Positions 55,082-64,000 of a stretch of DNA of 64,000 bases are shown piece by piece. Each line of letters begins with the position of its first letter. The stretch's first letter is position 1. The translations under genes were made by a program, and so were the position numbers. The notes under the pieces were generated by a model. That model was not told the origin of the DNA, ran no database searches, and saw nothing but the letters and a program-made list of their open reading frames with translations. This stretch comes from Mycobacterium sp. (lineage in GTDB: Bacteria; Actinomycetota; Actinomycetes; Mycobacteriales; Mycobacteriaceae). The stretch is from contig RXJD01000060.1 in the NCBI GenBank assembly GCA_003987775.1, positions 1 to 64,000 on the forward strand, in the 5' to 3' direction.

Positions 55082-55501
55082 ATGACTTCGGTCCAGGACG
55101 CGCCGCTGGGATATCTGCTGTACCGGGTGACGACCCTGCTCCGGCCTGAGGTGGCCGCGGCGCTGAGTCCCTTGGGGCTCACGCTCCCCGAATTCGTGTG
55201 TCTGCGGATCCTGTCCCTGAGACCAGGCTTGTCGAGTGCCGAGTTGGCCCGTGGCGCCGGCGTCACGCCTCAGGCCATGAACACGGTGCTGCGCAAACTC
55301 GAAGACCTCGGTGTGGTGTCGCGACCGGCGTCGGTGTCCTCCGGCCGCGCCCTGCCGGCGTCCCTGACCAGCCAGGGCCAGGAGTTGCTGCAACGGGCTG
55401 AGGCGGTGGTGCGCACCGCCGACGCCCACATCCTCTGCCGGCTCAGCGACGCCGAACAGCGCGAGTTCAAGAACATGCTCGTCAAGCTCGGATCGGACTG
55501 A
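55082..55501 (+). CDS. MarR-family regulator (Rv2887-like)
   Basis: A 139-aa winged-helix regulator. The recognition helix region is SAELARGAGVTPQAMNTVLRKLEDLG, cited in overlapping part, followed by the wing (SGRALPASLT). It closely matches M. tuberculosis Rv2887, a repressor of the methyltransferase gene Rv0560c whose loss gives drug tolerance. Its start ATG 55082 overlaps a GATAT half-site, so it may control its own translation or transcription start. It is convergent with amiC (3-bp gap). Confidence 0.92.
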   Translation: MTSVQDAPLGYLLYRVTTLLRPEVAAALSPLGLTLPEFVCLRILSLRPGLSSAELARGAGVTPQAMNTVLRKLEDLGVVSRPASVSSGRALPASLTSQGQELLQRAEAVVRTADAHILCRLSDAEQREFKNMLVKLGSD

Positions 55502-55504
55502 ACG

Positions 55505-56917
55505 TCAGTCGTGGATCCTTGCCCACGGCCGGGCCTCTTCGAGTTCATAGGCCAATTCGAGTAACCGCGCCTCCCGGCCGGTGTCGGCCGCCAGCATCAT
55601 TCCCACCGGCAGCCCGTCCGCGGACTGCGCCAGTGGCAGCGAGATCGCGGGTTCGCCGGTCACGTTCTGCAGCGGAGTGAAGGCCACCCAGTCGATCAGC
55701 CGGTCGATGACTTGCTGATAGTCGGAGGGCGCGAGGTATCCGATGGCGGGCGTCGGCTCGGCGAGGGTCGGAGAGAGCAACACGTCGTAGTCGCCGAAGA
55801 ACCGGGCGCTGCGCCGCCGCAGACCGCGCAGCCGCGCGATGGCCAGTGGCACCCGGTGGATGTTGCGTCGGGTGTGCCGGGCCAGTCCCAGCGTCAGCTC
55901 GTCCAGCCTGGTGCGGTCGAAGGTGTCGCCGAACAGTCGGCGACCGCTACCCACCTGCGCGAACGCCAGGAAGCCCCAGTACAGGACGAAGTCGTCGACG
56001 AAGCTGGCCGGCACCCAGTCGTTGTCGATGTAGCTGACGTGATGGCCCAGTTCCTCGAGCAGCGCCGCCGATTTCAGGGTCAACTCCCTGATCTCGGGAC
56101 TCGCCTCGCGCCGCACCGAACTGGTCAGTGCCGCGATCTTGAGGCGCTGCTTCCCCGGTCGCGTCACGTCGCCGATCGGCGGCAGCTTGGGATTGCGCCA
56201 CAGCCGCTCGGCCTCACGGTAGAAAGCCGCGGTGTCGCGCACCGAGCGGGTCAGGACGCCGTTGGCGACGATGCCCACCGGCAACCGCCGGTATTGCGGG
56301 TCCAGCGGCATGCGCCCGCGCGACGGCTTGAGCCCGATCAGCCCGTTGCACGCTGCCGGGATCCGGATGGAACCGCCGCCGTCGTTGGCGTGCGCGATGG
56401 GCACCACCCCGGCGGCGACGAACGCGCCGGACCCCGAGGACGAGGCGCCGGCGGTGTGGTCGGTGTTCCAGGGGTTGCGGACCGGCCCCAGCCGCGGATG
56501 CTCGGCGGCGGCGCTGAACCCGAACTCCGACAGCTGGGTCTTGCCCAGCGATATCAGTCCGGTGTCGAGCACCACCCGGGTGACCGCACTGTCCGCGCTG
56601 GCCGGTCGCGGCTCCCAGGCGTCGGTGCCGTTCATCGTGGGCTGTCCGACGACGTCGATGTTGTCCTTGATCAGCGTCGGCACGCCTTCGAAAAAGCCTG
56701 TGCGGAAGCCGCCGCCGTGTTGCCCGGCGGCGGCCCTGGCCGCGTCGAAGGCCTGGTAGGCCAGGCCGTTCAATGCTGGGTTGACCGCCTCCGCGCGCGC
56801 GATGGCGGCCTCGACGGCATCAACCCGGCCCACCCGGCCGGTGCGGATCGCCTCGGCCAGGGCGACCGCATCCAGGTCGCCTAGGGCGTCGTCGCGAAAA
56901 GCGTGTACCCGAGCCAT
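55505..56917 (-). CDS. amiC: Amidase AmiC
   Basis: A 470-aa amidase-signature enzyme (Rv2888c-like). The Ser-cisSer-Lys triad is visible: Lys in TLIKDNIDV, and the serines in GASSSGSGAFVAAG, with ANDGGGSIRIPAACN completing the signature. It hydrolyses short amides; the natural substrate is unknown, but this enzyme activates nicotinamide- and indole-amide prodrugs in M. tuberculosis. ATG 56917. It is followed by only 26 bp before the tsf stop. Confidence 0.93.
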   Translation of the reverse strand: MARVHAFRDDALGDLDAVALAEAIRTGRVGRVDAVEAAIARAEAVNPALNGLAYQAFDAARAAAGQHGGGFRTGFFEGVPTLIKDNIDVVGQPTMNGTDAWEPRPASADSAVTRVVLDTGLISLGKTQLSEFGFSAAAEHPRLGPVRNPWNTDHTAGASSSGSGAFVAAGVVPIAHANDGGGSIRIPAACNGLIGLKPSRGRMPLDPQYRRLPVGIVANGVLTRSVRDTAAFYREAERLWRNPKLPPIGDVTRPGKQRLKIAALTSSVRREASPEIRELTLKSAALLEELGHHVSYIDNDWVPASFVDDFVLYWGFLAFAQVGSGRRLFGDTFDRTRLDELTLGLARHTRRNIHRVPLAIARLRGLRRRSARFFGDYDVLLSPTLAEPTPAIGYLAPSDYQQVIDRLIDWVAFTPLQNVTGEPAISLPLAQSADGLPVGMMLAADTGREARLLELAYELEEARPWARIHD

Positions 56918-56943
56918 GCGTCGAGTGTCGAGGCAGACCCGGA

Positions 56944-57759
56944 CTAGGCCTGCCCCACCTCGAAGCGCACGAAGCGCGTCACCGTGACTCCGGCCTCGTC
57001 GAGCAGTGCCTTAACCGACTTCTTGCTGTCGGACACCGACGGCTGCTCGAGCAGCACGCTGTCCTTGAAGAAGCCGTTGAGGCGGCCCTCGACGATCTTG
57101 GGCAGCGCCTGCTCCGGCTTGCCCTCGGCCTTGGCCGTCTCCTCGGCGATGCGGCGCTCGCTGGCCACCACGTCCTCGGGGACGTCGTCGCGGGACAGGT
57201 AGCGCGCCTTGAGGGCGGCGATCTGCAGGGCAACCGAGTGCGCCGCGTCGTTGTCCTCGCCGGTGAATTCGACGAGCACCCCGACGGCCGGCGGCAGGTC
57301 AGCGGCCCGCTTGTGCAGGTAGGTCTCGACGTTGCCGTCGAAGTACTGCACGCGGCGCAGCTCCAGCTTCTCGCCGATCTTGGCCGACAGCTCGGCGATG
57401 GCCTGCTCGACCGTCTTGTCGCCGATGCTGGCCGCTTTGAGGCTCTCGACGTCGGTCGCCTTGGACTCCAGGGCGGCGTTGACGACCTCGTCGGCCAGGG
57501 CCTGGAACTCCGCGTTCTTGGCGACGAAGTCGGTCTCGGAGTTCAGCTCGATCAGTGCGCCCTGCTTGGCGGCCACCAGACCTTCAGCCGTCGCACGCTC
57601 AGCACGCTTGCCGACGTCCTTGGCGCCCTTGATCCGCAGCGCCTCGACCGCCTTGTCGAAGTCGCCGTCCGAGTCGGCCAGCGCGTTCTTGCAGTCGAGC
57701 ATTCCAGCACCGGTCAGCTCCCGAAGTCGCTTGACGTCGGCAGCGGTGAAATTCGCCAA
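56944..57759 (-). CDS. tsf: Elongation factor Ts
   Basis: A 271-aa EF-Ts (same length as in M. tuberculosis), the nucleotide-exchange factor of EF-Tu. N-terminal [20 protein letters not shown] and [17 protein letters not shown] are signature segments. The start codon appears to be TTG 57759 with AAGAAAGG about 7 nt upstream. It is 23 bp downstream of rpsB, the usual rpsB-tsf operon. Confidence 0.96.
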   Translation of the reverse strand: MANFTAADVKRLRELTGAGMLDCKNALADSDGDFDKAVEALRIKGAKDVGKRAERATAEGLVAAKQGALIELNSETDFVAKNAEFQALADEVVNAALESKATDVESLKAASIGDKTVEQAIAELSAKIGEKLELRRVQYFDGNVETYLHKRAADLPPAVGVLVEFTGEDNDAAHSVALQIAALKARYLSRDDVPEDVVASERRIAEETAKAEGKPEQALPKIVEGRLNGFFKDSVLLEQPSVSDSKKSVKALLDEAGVTVTRFVRFEVGQA

Positions 57760-57782
57760 TGCTCAGCCTTTCTTGAGATATC

Positions 57783-58619
57783 TCAGGATGCGTCTGTTGT
57801 TGATTCGGGGGTGCCACTCGGGGCTTCGGCGGCGCCGGCGGTAGCGGCGGCACCGGCCAGCAGCTCCTGCTCCCACTCGGGCAGCGGCTCGGCGGCTTCG
57901 GCCTCGGGCTTGCCGTCGCCACGGCCCAGCCCGGCACGGGCCTGCAGACCCTCGGCGACCGCGGAGGCGATCACCTTGGTGAGCAGCGCGGCCGAACGGA
58001 TCGCGTCGTCGTTACCCGGGATCGGGTAGTCGACCTCGTCGGGGTCGCAGTTGGTGTCGAGGATCGCGATCACCGGGATGCCCAGCTTGCGGGCCTCGCC
58101 GACGGCGATGTGCTCCTTGTTGGTGTCGACGACCCAGATCGCCGACGGCACCTTGGCCATGTCGCGGATACCACCGAGGCTGCGCTCGAGCTTGTTCTTC
58201 TCGCGGGTCAGCATCAGGATTTCCTTCTTGGTGCGACCCTCGAAACCACCGGTCTGCTCCATCGCCTCGAGCTCCTTGAGGCGCTGCAGACGCTTGTGCA
58301 CGGTGGAGAAGTTAGTGAGCATGCCGCCCAGCCAGCGCTGGTTCACGTACGGCATGCCGACACGGGTCGCTTCAGCGGCGACGGATTCCTGTGCCTGCTT
58401 CTTGGTGCCGACGAACATGACGCTGCCGCCGTGGGCGACGGTCTCTTTGACGAACTCGTACGCCTTGTCGATGTAGGTCAGCGTCTGCTGCAGGTCGATG
58501 ATGTAGATGCCGTTGCGGTCGGTGAAGATGAACCGCTTCATCTTGGGATTCCAGCGACGGGTCTGGTGCCCGAAGTGGGTGCCGCTGTCAAGCAGCTGCT
58601 TCATGGTTACAACAGCCAT
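57783..58619 (-). CDS. rpsB: 30S ribosomal protein S2
   Basis: A 278-aa S2 protein with the family start [19 protein letters not shown] and conserved [31 protein letters not shown] and NDDAIRS. The C-terminal tail after about residue 235 is an Ala/Glu-rich extension typical of mycobacteria and a little shorter than in M. tuberculosis. The start is ATG 58619. A long leader (about 180 nt if the promoter at 58809 is used) may hold translational autoregulation. Confidence 0.97.
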   Translation of the reverse strand: MAVVTMKQLLDSGTHFGHQTRRWNPKMKRFIFTDRNGIYIIDLQQTLTYIDKAYEFVKETVAHGGSVMFVGTKKQAQESVAAEATRVGMPYVNQRWLGGMLTNFSTVHKRLQRLKELEAMEQTGGFEGRTKKEILMLTREKNKLERSLGGIRDMAKVPSAIWVVDTNKEHIAVGEARKLGIPVIAILDTNCDPDEVDYPIPGNDDAIRSAALLTKVIASAVAEGLQARAGLGRGDGKPEAEAAEPLPEWEQELLAGAAATAGAAEAPSGTPESTTDAS

Positions 58620-58922
58620 GGCAATGCCCAGCTTTCAATGTCGGTTGTCGCCCGGAATCGGTTGAGACCGGGCCCTGGCGCCTGCTGCGATGCCGAACCC
58701 GCGTCCGGGGACTAACGGGACCGCTCGGCATGCTGATGCGGGTCCCTCGATTACTGGGCCGCGTTGCAGACGCGCGAAGTCAGCCCGCTTTCACGAGCTG
58801 CGTAGAGGAGTTTACACCGCGCGGGCGGGTGGTTTTTCCCGCTGCCCACCGGGCCGATCCCAGCGTCCACAGGGCCGTCCCAGTGACTGGCGGGGCGTGG
58901 GCGGGTCCGGTGCACTACCCGG
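58620..58922. promoter_or_regulatory. Divergent promoter region rpsB / M23-like gene
   Basis: This 303-bp region lies between divergent rpsB and the M23-like gene. On the minus strand TG-TAAACT (58816-58809) fits an extended -10 box, implying an rpsB-tsf leader of about 180 nt; no good -35 was seen. Several GC-rich inverted repeats (for example around 58650-58680) could fold in that leader. I found no gene here. Confidence 0.4.
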
Positions 58923-59480
58923 ATGCGATGGATATTGCTGGTCCTGGCGGTGTGTTGGGTGCTGCTCAACGCTCCGCCGGCCGACGCCGCCGGTGAGCGG
59001 CTGCAGTGGCCGCTGCGTCCGGCACCGGCAGTGACGCGCGCGTTCGATGCACCCAAGCCCGACTGGCAGGCCGGGCACCGTGGCGTTGACCTGGCGGGCA
59101 ACCCGGGCCAGGCGGTCTACGCCGCGGGCGATGCGACGGTGATCTTCGCGGGGCTCTCGGGGGGCCGCCCGGTGGTGTCGCTGGCTCACCCCGGCGGCTT
59201 GCACACCAGCTACGAACCGCTGCGCGCGCGGGTGCGGGCCGGCCAGACGGTGGCATCCGGCGCGGTCATCGGTGAGTTGTTGGCCGGGCACGCCGGGTGC
59301 CCGGTGGCGGCGTGTCTGCACTGGGGGGCGATGTGGGGTCCGGCCTCGCACGCGGACTATGTCGACCCGCTGGGCCTGCTGGCGTCGACGCCGATCCGGC
59401 TCAAGCCGCTGACGGGTCAGGCCCGCGGGTGCGCCTGGTCATGCACCGCGCGCAACCGGGCGACCGCGACGTGGGTGTAG
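58923..59480 (+). CDS. Exported M23 (LytM)-family protein, degenerate catalytic site (Rv2891-like)
   Basis: A 185-aa secreted protein with a signal peptide ([20 protein letters not shown], cleavage near residue 23) and a LytM/M23 domain. The first zinc motif HRGVDLAG (HxxxD) is present, but the HxH motif reads CLH ([10 protein letters not shown]), so the first His is Cys. The conserved surroundings suggest that the protein is kept as a binding or regulatory domain, or has altered chemistry. The 3' end overlaps the convergent xerC gene by 64 bp. Start ATG 58923. Confidence 0.86.
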   Translation: MRWILLVLAVCWVLLNAPPADAAGERLQWPLRPAPAVTRAFDAPKPDWQAGHRGVDLAGNPGQAVYAAGDATVIFAGLSGGRPVVSLAHPGGLHTSYEPLRARVRAGQTVASGAVIGELLAGHAGCPVAACLHWGAMWGPASHADYVDPLGLLASTPIRLKPLTGQARGCAWSCTARNRATATWV

Positions 59481-60313
59481 AGCTGGGTGGTGGCCAGGCT
59501 GGAATGGCCGAGCAACTCCTGCACCACCCGCAGGTCCGCTCCCCCTTCGAGCAGGTGGGTGGCGGCGCTGTGCCGCAGCCCGTGCGGTCCCATGTCGGGT
59601 GCGCCGTCCACCGCCGCGACGGTCTGGTGCACCACCGTGCGGGCCTGCCGCACGTCGAGCCGGCGGCCGCGCGCGCCCAGCAGCAGCGCAGGGCCGGACT
59701 CCGCGGTGGCCAGCGCCGGACGCCCGTTCGACAGCCAGGCGCTCAGCGCTTCGGCGGCCGGTGTCCCGAACGGCGCCGTGCGCTGTTTGTTGCCTTTCCC
59801 CAGCACCCGCACCACCCGATGCGCGGTGTCGACGTCGTCGACGTCCAGACCGCAGAGCTCGCTCACCCGGATGCCGGTGGCGTAGAGCAGTTCGACGATC
59901 AGCCGGTCGCGCAGGGCCAGTGGATCACCCTGTTCGGCTCCGGATTTAGCGGCCGTCATGGCGGCCAGCGCCTGGTCCTGGCGCAGCACCGACGGCAGCG
60001 TGCGGTGGGCTTTGGGCACCTGCAGGCGGGCGGCGGGATCGGTGGCCAGCAGGCCCCGGCGCACGGCCCAGGCGGTGAAGGCCTTGACCGAGGAGGTGCG
60101 GCGGGCCAGCGTGGTGCGGGCCGCCCCCGCACCGGCGGCCCCGGCCAGCCACGACCGCAGCACCGGCAGGCTCAGGGTTTGCAGATCCGATCCACGCGCG
60201 GTGAGGAAATCGAACAGCGAGCGCAGGTCGCCGCGGTAGGCGCGACGGGTGTGCGCCGAGCGACCGCACTGCAGTTCCAGGTATTCGTCGAACTCGTCGA
60301 GGACGGCCTGCAT
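59417..60313 (-). CDS. xerC: Site-specific tyrosine recombinase XerC
   Basis: A 298-aa recombinase that with XerD resolves chromosome dimers at dif. The N-terminal SAM-like core-binding domain is followed by the catalytic domain with the R-K-H-R-H-Y residues: [12 protein letters not shown] (Arg), GKGNKQR (Lys), [12 protein letters not shown] (His, Arg), [16 protein letters not shown] (His, Tyr). No phage neighbours are present and the location matches M. tuberculosis Rv2894c, so it is the housekeeping XerC. Confidence 0.94.
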   Translation of the reverse strand: MQAVLDEFDEYLELQCGRSAHTRRAYRGDLRSLFDFLTARGSDLQTLSLPVLRSWLAGAAGAGAARTTLARRTSSVKAFTAWAVRRGLLATDPAARLQVPKAHRTLPSVLRQDQALAAMTAAKSGAEQGDPLALRDRLIVELLYATGIRVSELCGLDVDDVDTAHRVVRVLGKGNKQRTAPFGTPAAEALSAWLSNGRPALATAESGPALLLGARGRRLDVRQARTVVHQTVAAVDGAPDMGPHGLRHSAATHLLEGGADLRVVQELLGHSSLATTQLYTHVAVARLRAVHDQAHPRA

Positions 60314-60345
60314 TCCCTCACGCTGACACGGCGCGCCCCGGTCTT

Positions 60346-61506
60346 TCAGAGGACGCGCCGCAGCGTGTCCGGGGTGAGATCTTTGAGCGACGGGTAGCCG
60401 TCCACGGCCATGGTCAGATCCGCTTCGGCGAGCAGGCTGCGCAGTACGTGGACGACGCCATCGACCCCGCCCAGGGCCATCCCGTAGGCGTAGGGCCGGC
60501 CGACGCCGACCGCGGTGGCGCCCATGGCCAGCGCCTTGACGACGTCGGCTCCGCTGCGGATGCCCGAGTCGAACAGCACCGGCAGCCCGCCGGCGGCCTC
60601 GACGACGCCGGGCAGGCAGTCCAGTGCCGGCAACCCGCCGTTGGCTTGGCGGCCGCCGTGCGTCGAGCAGTAGATGCCGTCGACGCCGCCGTCGATCGCG
60701 CGCCGGGCGTCGTCGGGGTGGCAGATGCCCTTGATGATCATCGGCAGGTCGGTCAGGGACCGCAGCCAGGTGAGGTCGTCCCAGGTGAGCGGGTTTCCGA
60801 AGGTCTGCGCCCAGGCCAGCACCGTGCCCTGCGGGTCTTCCTCGGGCGGCCGTTGCAGCCCGGCGCGGAACACCGGGTCGCTGGTGTAGTTACTCAGGCA
60901 GTGACCCCGCAGTTGCGGGAAGTTGGCCGTGGTCAGGTCGCGGGGGCGCCAGCCGGGGATCCAGGTGTCGAGGGTGACGATGATGGCCTTGTAGCCGGCG
61001 GCTTCGGCCCGCTGCACCAGGCTGGCGGCCAAGTCGCGGTCCTTGGGCGTGTACAGCTGGAAGAACCCGGGGGTGTCGCCGAACAGCGCGGCGACGTCTT
61101 CCAGCGGGTCGGCGGTCAAGGTGGAGACCACCATCGGCACGCCGGTGCGCGCCGCCGCGCGCGCCGTCGCCAGGTCGCCGTGCCCATCCTGTGCGCACAG
61201 GCCGATCACACCGATCGGCGCCATGAACAACGGCGAGGGCAGTGTCAGGCCGAACATCTGCACCGACAGGTCGCGCTCGGCGGCACCGACGAACATGCGC
61301 GGCATCAAACCCCAGCGGTCGAACGCCTCGCGGTTGGCGCGCTGGGTGCGTTCATCGCCTGCTCCCCCGGTGACATACGACCAGACTGAGGGCGCCATCG
61401 CCTTTTCCGCCCTGGCCTCCAGCTCGGCGAACGCCATCGGAAGCGAGGGCGCTACCCCGGCCAGACCCTGGAAATAGATTTCGAGCTGATAGTCGCCGAA
61501 TGCCAT
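60346..61506 (-). CDS. FMN-dependent lactate 2-monooxygenase-like alpha-hydroxyacid oxidase
   Basis: A 386-aa member of the LldD/lactate oxidase family, strikingly like M. smegmatis lactate 2-monooxygenase: [65 protein letters not shown] (catalytic His), and [17 protein letters not shown] for FMN phosphate. The enzyme would convert L-lactate to acetate and CO2 with O2. It is a monocistronic-looking gene between xerC and viuB; I do not recall a gene at this place in M. tuberculosis, so it may be gained here or lost there. Confidence 0.88.
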   Translation of the reverse strand: MAFGDYQLEIYFQGLAGVAPSLPMAFAELEARAEKAMAPSVWSYVTGGAGDERTQRANREAFDRWGLMPRMFVGAAERDLSVQMFGLTLPSPLFMAPIGVIGLCAQDGHGDLATARAAARTGVPMVVSTLTADPLEDVAALFGDTPGFFQLYTPKDRDLAASLVQRAEAAGYKAIIVTLDTWIPGWRPRDLTTANFPQLRGHCLSNYTSDPVFRAGLQRPPEEDPQGTVLAWAQTFGNPLTWDDLTWLRSLTDLPMIIKGICHPDDARRAIDGGVDGIYCSTHGGRQANGGLPALDCLPGVVEAAGGLPVLFDSGIRSGADVVKALAMGATAVGVGRPYAYGMALGGVDGVVHVLRSLLAEADLTMAVDGYPSLKDLTPDTLRRVL

Positions 61507-61541
61507 GACTTAGAGGATGCCAGCCCGCGTCTGAGCCGAAC

Positions 61542-62393
61542 CTACTGCTCCGCGGACTCCGCCTCAGCCAGCTCCTTTTTCCACTGCCGGAACGACTCCT
61601 CGGTGCGCCCGCGCCGCCAGTAGCCCGAGATCGAGGCAGCCCACTGGGCGTCGACGCCGCGCTCCTTGCGGATGTAGGGCCGCAGATTGTGCATGACGGC
61701 CTGCGCCTCGCCATGGATGAAGACATGCACCTGGCCGGGCAGCCAACGGGCGGTGGTGACCGCCTCGATCAGCGGGGCGTGGTCACCGGCGCGATCCTCC
61801 GGCACCAGATCCGCGCGTCCGCCGCGGTACACCCAGTTGACCTCGACTCCTTCCGGGGCGGTCAGCGGTATCTCGTCGTCGGGGCCGGCCACCTCGATGA
61901 ACGCCATGCCCACCGCCGAGTCCGGCAGTGCCTCCAGGGCTGCCGAGATGGCCGGCAGCGCGGCCTCGTCGCCTGCCAGCAGGTGCCAGTCGGCGGCCGG
62001 GTCGGGCGCGTAGGCGCCGCTGGGGCCCATCAGATAGATCGGCTGGCCCGGCTGGGCCGTGGCGGCCCACTGTCCCGCCACTCCGTGCTCGCCGTGCACC
62101 GCGATGTCCAGCGTGATCCGTTCGGCGGCCTCGTCGACTCGGCGGACGGTGATGGTGCGCACCGGCGGCCGCTTCTCCGGCGGCAGTCCGGCGAAGCTGT
62201 CGATCGTCAGCGGCTGCGGCAGCGCAGCCACGTCGATGCCCTCGGCGACGAACACCAACTTGACGTAGGAGTCGGTGAACTTGCTGGGCACGAACGTGTC
62301 GAAGTTGTTGCTGCCCAGCACCACCCGCACCATGTGCGGCGTCAGCTGCTCGGTACTGACCACCTCGAAAGCCTGCACGGGCCGGCCTGCCAC
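61542..62393 (-). CDS. viuB: Siderophore-interacting protein ViuB (ferric-mycobactin reductase-like)
   Basis: A 283-aa FAD-binding reductase of the SIP family (Rv2895c-like) thought to release iron from ferric siderophore in the cytoplasm. The FAD motif region is RTITVRRVDEAA and HGEHGVAGQWA; the C-terminal NAD(P)-type half ends with ISGYWRRGRTEESFRQWK, a SIP hallmark. No recognisable IdeR box was seen in the 33 bp upstream before dprA. Confidence 0.93.
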   Translation of the reverse strand: MAGRPVQAFEVVSTEQLTPHMVRVVLGSNNFDTFVPSKFTDSYVKLVFVAEGIDVAALPQPLTIDSFAGLPPEKRPPVRTITVRRVDEAAERITLDIAVHGEHGVAGQWAATAQPGQPIYLMGPSGAYAPDPAADWHLLAGDEAALPAISAALEALPDSAVGMAFIEVAGPDDEIPLTAPEGVEVNWVYRGGRADLVPEDRAGDHAPLIEAVTTARWLPGQVHVFIHGEAQAVMHNLRPYIRKERGVDAQWAASISGYWRRGRTEESFRQWKKELAEAESAEQ

Positions 62394-62426
62394 GTTTTCT
62401 CCTGTCCCGATCTGACCCCACGTCGA

Positions 62427-63566
62427 CTATACGAGTCGGCTCTGGCGACGCCGCTGACGCACAATCCGCCAGCACCCGTCGCGGCACTCGGCCAGACCCA
62501 TGAGTTCCAGCAGTGCCAGCGGCCCCAGCACGAGTTCTGGCGCCAAGCCTGCGGCGACGGCGATCTCGTCGACCACGGACGCGCCCCGGCCGGGTAGCGC
62601 CTCATAGACGCGTCGCTCGGTCTCCCCCAGCTCGTCGAGGGCGGTGGCGGGCCGCGGCTCGTCGGGCGCCAGCTCACCGATGTGGCCGACCAACTCCACG
62701 ACGTCCTCGTAGCGGGTGACCAGCTCCGCGCCGTTGCGCAGCAGCGCGTGACAACCCGCCGATGCCGACGACGTCACCGGCCCCGGTACCGCGGCCACGA
62801 CGCGGCCCAGCGATCGCGCCCAGGCGGCGGTGTTCGCGGCCCCACTGCGCAGTCCCGCCTCCACCACCACCGCGGCGCCCGCCAGGGCGGCCACCAGCCG
62901 ATTGCGGGTGAGAAAGCGGAACCGGGCCGGGCGTACCCCGGGCGGGTACTCGGTGCAGACCAGACCGTGTTGGGCGATGCGGTGCAGCAGCGCGGAATGA
63001 CCGGCCGGGTACGGGATGTCCAGCCCGCTGGCCAGGACGGCGACGGTGATCCCGTCGGCGGCCAGGGCGGCGCGGTGAGCCGCCCCGTCGATGCCGTAGG
63101 CGGCGCCGGAGACTACGGCGATGTCGCGCTGCGCGAGCCCGGAGGCCAGTTCGCCGGCGATGTGTTCGCCGTAAGCCGTCGCGGCCCGGGTGCCGACCAG
63201 TGCGGCCGCACGCGCGGCCACGTCGTCCAGGCGCGCGGGACCCGCCGCCCACAACACCATCGGCATGGTGTTCCTGGACCGGGCGCCGTCGAACGCGGCA
63301 AAGGCGAGCACCGGCCACTCGTCGTCATCCGGCGTCACCAGTCGGCCGCCACGGCGGTGAATCACCTCGAGATCCGTTGCAGTCCGGTCGATCTCGCGGC
63401 GCGCCGCGGTGAGCCGGACGAGGTTGTCATCGACCAAGCCGCGCCGGACCCGCTCGGCCGCCTCTTGCGGCCCGACACTGGCCACCAGGGCCGCGAGTTC
63501 CGCGCAGGGCGGTTCGGCGACCCGCGACAGGTATGCCCAGGCGCGCATCGTGGAGCTGTCGCTCAT
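62427..63566 (-). CDS. dprA: DNA processing protein DprA
   Basis: A 379-aa DprA/Smf protein that binds single-stranded DNA and loads RecA during DNA uptake. The Rossmann-like core has ALVGTRAATAYGE, VVSGAAYGIDGAAHRAAL, VAVLASGLDIPYPAGH and ALAGAAVVVEAG. A C-terminal winged-helix region is present (ETERRVYEALPGRGASV). ATG 63566 overlaps the comM stop by 4 bp, so the pair is coupled. Upstream parts of the frame are a comM shadow. Confidence 0.94.
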   Translation of the reverse strand: MSDSSTMRAWAYLSRVAEPPCAELAALVASVGPQEAAERVRRGLVDDNLVRLTAARREIDRTATDLEVIHRRGGRLVTPDDDEWPVLAFAAFDGARSRNTMPMVLWAAGPARLDDVAARAAALVGTRAATAYGEHIAGELASGLAQRDIAVVSGAAYGIDGAAHRAALAADGITVAVLASGLDIPYPAGHSALLHRIAQHGLVCTEYPPGVRPARFRFLTRNRLVAALAGAAVVVEAGLRSGAANTAAWARSLGRVVAAVPGPVTSSASAGCHALLRNGAELVTRYEDVVELVGHIGELAPDEPRPATALDELGETERRVYEALPGRGASVVDEIAVAAGLAPELVLGPLALLELMGLAECRDGCWRIVRQRRRQSRLV

Positions 63567-64000
63567 CGCAGCGCCCCCGCCTGCCGGAAACTCAGTGCGG
63601 TCGCGACCTCGGACAGACCGGGCGAGGTACGGCCGGCCAGATCGGCCAGGCTCCACGCGACGCGCAGCGTGCGGTCCACGCCGCGGATACTGAGCAGGCC
63701 GTCGTCCAGCGCCTTGCCCAGCGGCTCCATCGCGGTGCTGCTGGGCCGGAATTTGCGCCGCAGCAACGGTCCGGTGACTTCGGCGTTGGTGCGGAAACCG
63801 TGGGAACGCCACCGCTCGGCAGCCGCTTCCCGCGCCGCCGTCACCCGCTGGCGCACCTGCGCCGTCGATTCCCCGGCGGCCACCCCGAACGCGCCCGCCC
63901 GGACCGGATTCATCTGCACTCGCAGATCCACCCGGTCCAGCAGCGGGCCGGACAGCTTGCCCAGATACCGGCGCTTGACCGCTGCGGCGCAGATGCAGTC
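63563..64000 (-). CDS. comM: ComM/YifB-family Mg-chelatase-like AAA+ ATPase, C-terminal part
   Basis: The gene runs off the right edge; 145 C-terminal residues are present. The visible part starts in frame with DCICAAAVKRRYLGKLSGPL and LDRVDLRVQM, the Cys-containing element and Arg-finger region of ComM (Rv2897c in M. tuberculosis), and ends with the helical Mg_chelatase C-terminal domain (LLSIRGVDRTLRVAWSLAD). In other bacteria ComM is a branch-migration helicase for natural transformation; dprA-comM adjacency is conserved in mycobacteria. Confidence 0.92.
   Translation of the reverse strand, partial: DCICAAAVKRRYLGKLSGPLLDRVDLRVQMNPVRAGAFGVAAGESTAQVRQRVTAAREAAAERWRSHGFRTNAEVTGPLLRRKFRPSSTAMEPLGKALDDGLLSIRGVDRTLRVAWSLADLAGRTSPGLSEVATALSFRQAGALR

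Noticed and set aside
59417-60313. XerC-like integrase as evidence for a phage or island
   Set aside because: Sequence, length and neighbours match the housekeeping xerC; no att duplication, phage gene or composition shift is seen.

Overview
The window is high-GC actinobacterial DNA from a slow-growing Mycobacterium. It carries a PE_PGRS gene, a very long PPE-MPTR gene, a PPE-SVP gene, MPT83/MPT70/MPT53/MPT63-type antigens, and a gene order that largely follows the Mycobacterium tuberculosis interval Rv2857c to Rv2897c. PE_PGRS and PPE-MPTR genes are known only from the M. tuberculosis/kansasii/marinum-like branch. The left 15 kb is a hydrogenase locus that M. tuberculosis lacks, so this is a non-tuberculous species. 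The exact species cannot be read from the sequence.

Left region (1-15 kb). After the 3' end of a PPE-MPTR gene comes a tightly overlapping plus-strand cluster: hypA, small and large subunits of a group 1h (actinobacterial, high-affinity) [NiFe]-hydrogenase, a NifU/Rieske-like electron-transfer gene split by a frameshift, a block of poorly understood genes (DUF5947, DUF6084, a 438-aa protein, a 39-aa membrane peptide), a maturation endopeptidase, and hypC, hypF, a SIS-HypC fusion, a GmhA-like SIS gene, hypE, a second hypC, hypD and a DUF6390 gene. Together they should build and serve an aerobic H2-scavenging enzyme feeding the respiratory chain. HypB and a nickel transporter are not in the window.

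15-29 kb. A phosphodiesterase/alkaline-phosphatase-fold gene and a short PPE-SVP gene are followed on the minus strand by a translationally coupled set (degenerate alpha/beta-hydrolase, glnA4, PuuD-like amidohydrolase, aldehyde dehydrogenase, SDR) that looks like gamma-glutamylated amine catabolism. A 6.5-kb PPE-MPTR gene follows.

29-38 kb. The minus strand holds mapB, a DUF1707 gene, a penicillin-binding lipoprotein, a GNAT gene, ispG, rip1 and dxr: isoprenoid synthesis, site-2 proteolysis and cell-wall functions in the M. tuberculosis order, but without the toxin-antitoxin pairs found there.

37-44 kb. The plus-strand antigen block mpt83, dipZ, mpt70 and a DUF2631 gene carries three SigK-type promoter motifs with identical 15-bp spacing. 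Facing it are mpt53-ccdA (oxidative folding) and a ribbon-helix-helix/DUF4097 pair behind a palindromic operator array, then rlmN.

44-64 kb. A 4-kb PE_PGRS gene is followed by housekeeping genes (cdsA, frr, pyrH, tsf, rpsB, xerC, dprA, comM) mixed with csbD, a GlnR-like regulator, an acyltransferase, an MPT63-like secreted protein with a heptad-repeat tail, a MarR regulator, amiC, an M23-type protein, a lactate 2-monooxygenase-like gene and viuB. comM runs off the right edge. No rRNA, tRNA, CRISPR array, insertion sequence or prophage was seen.
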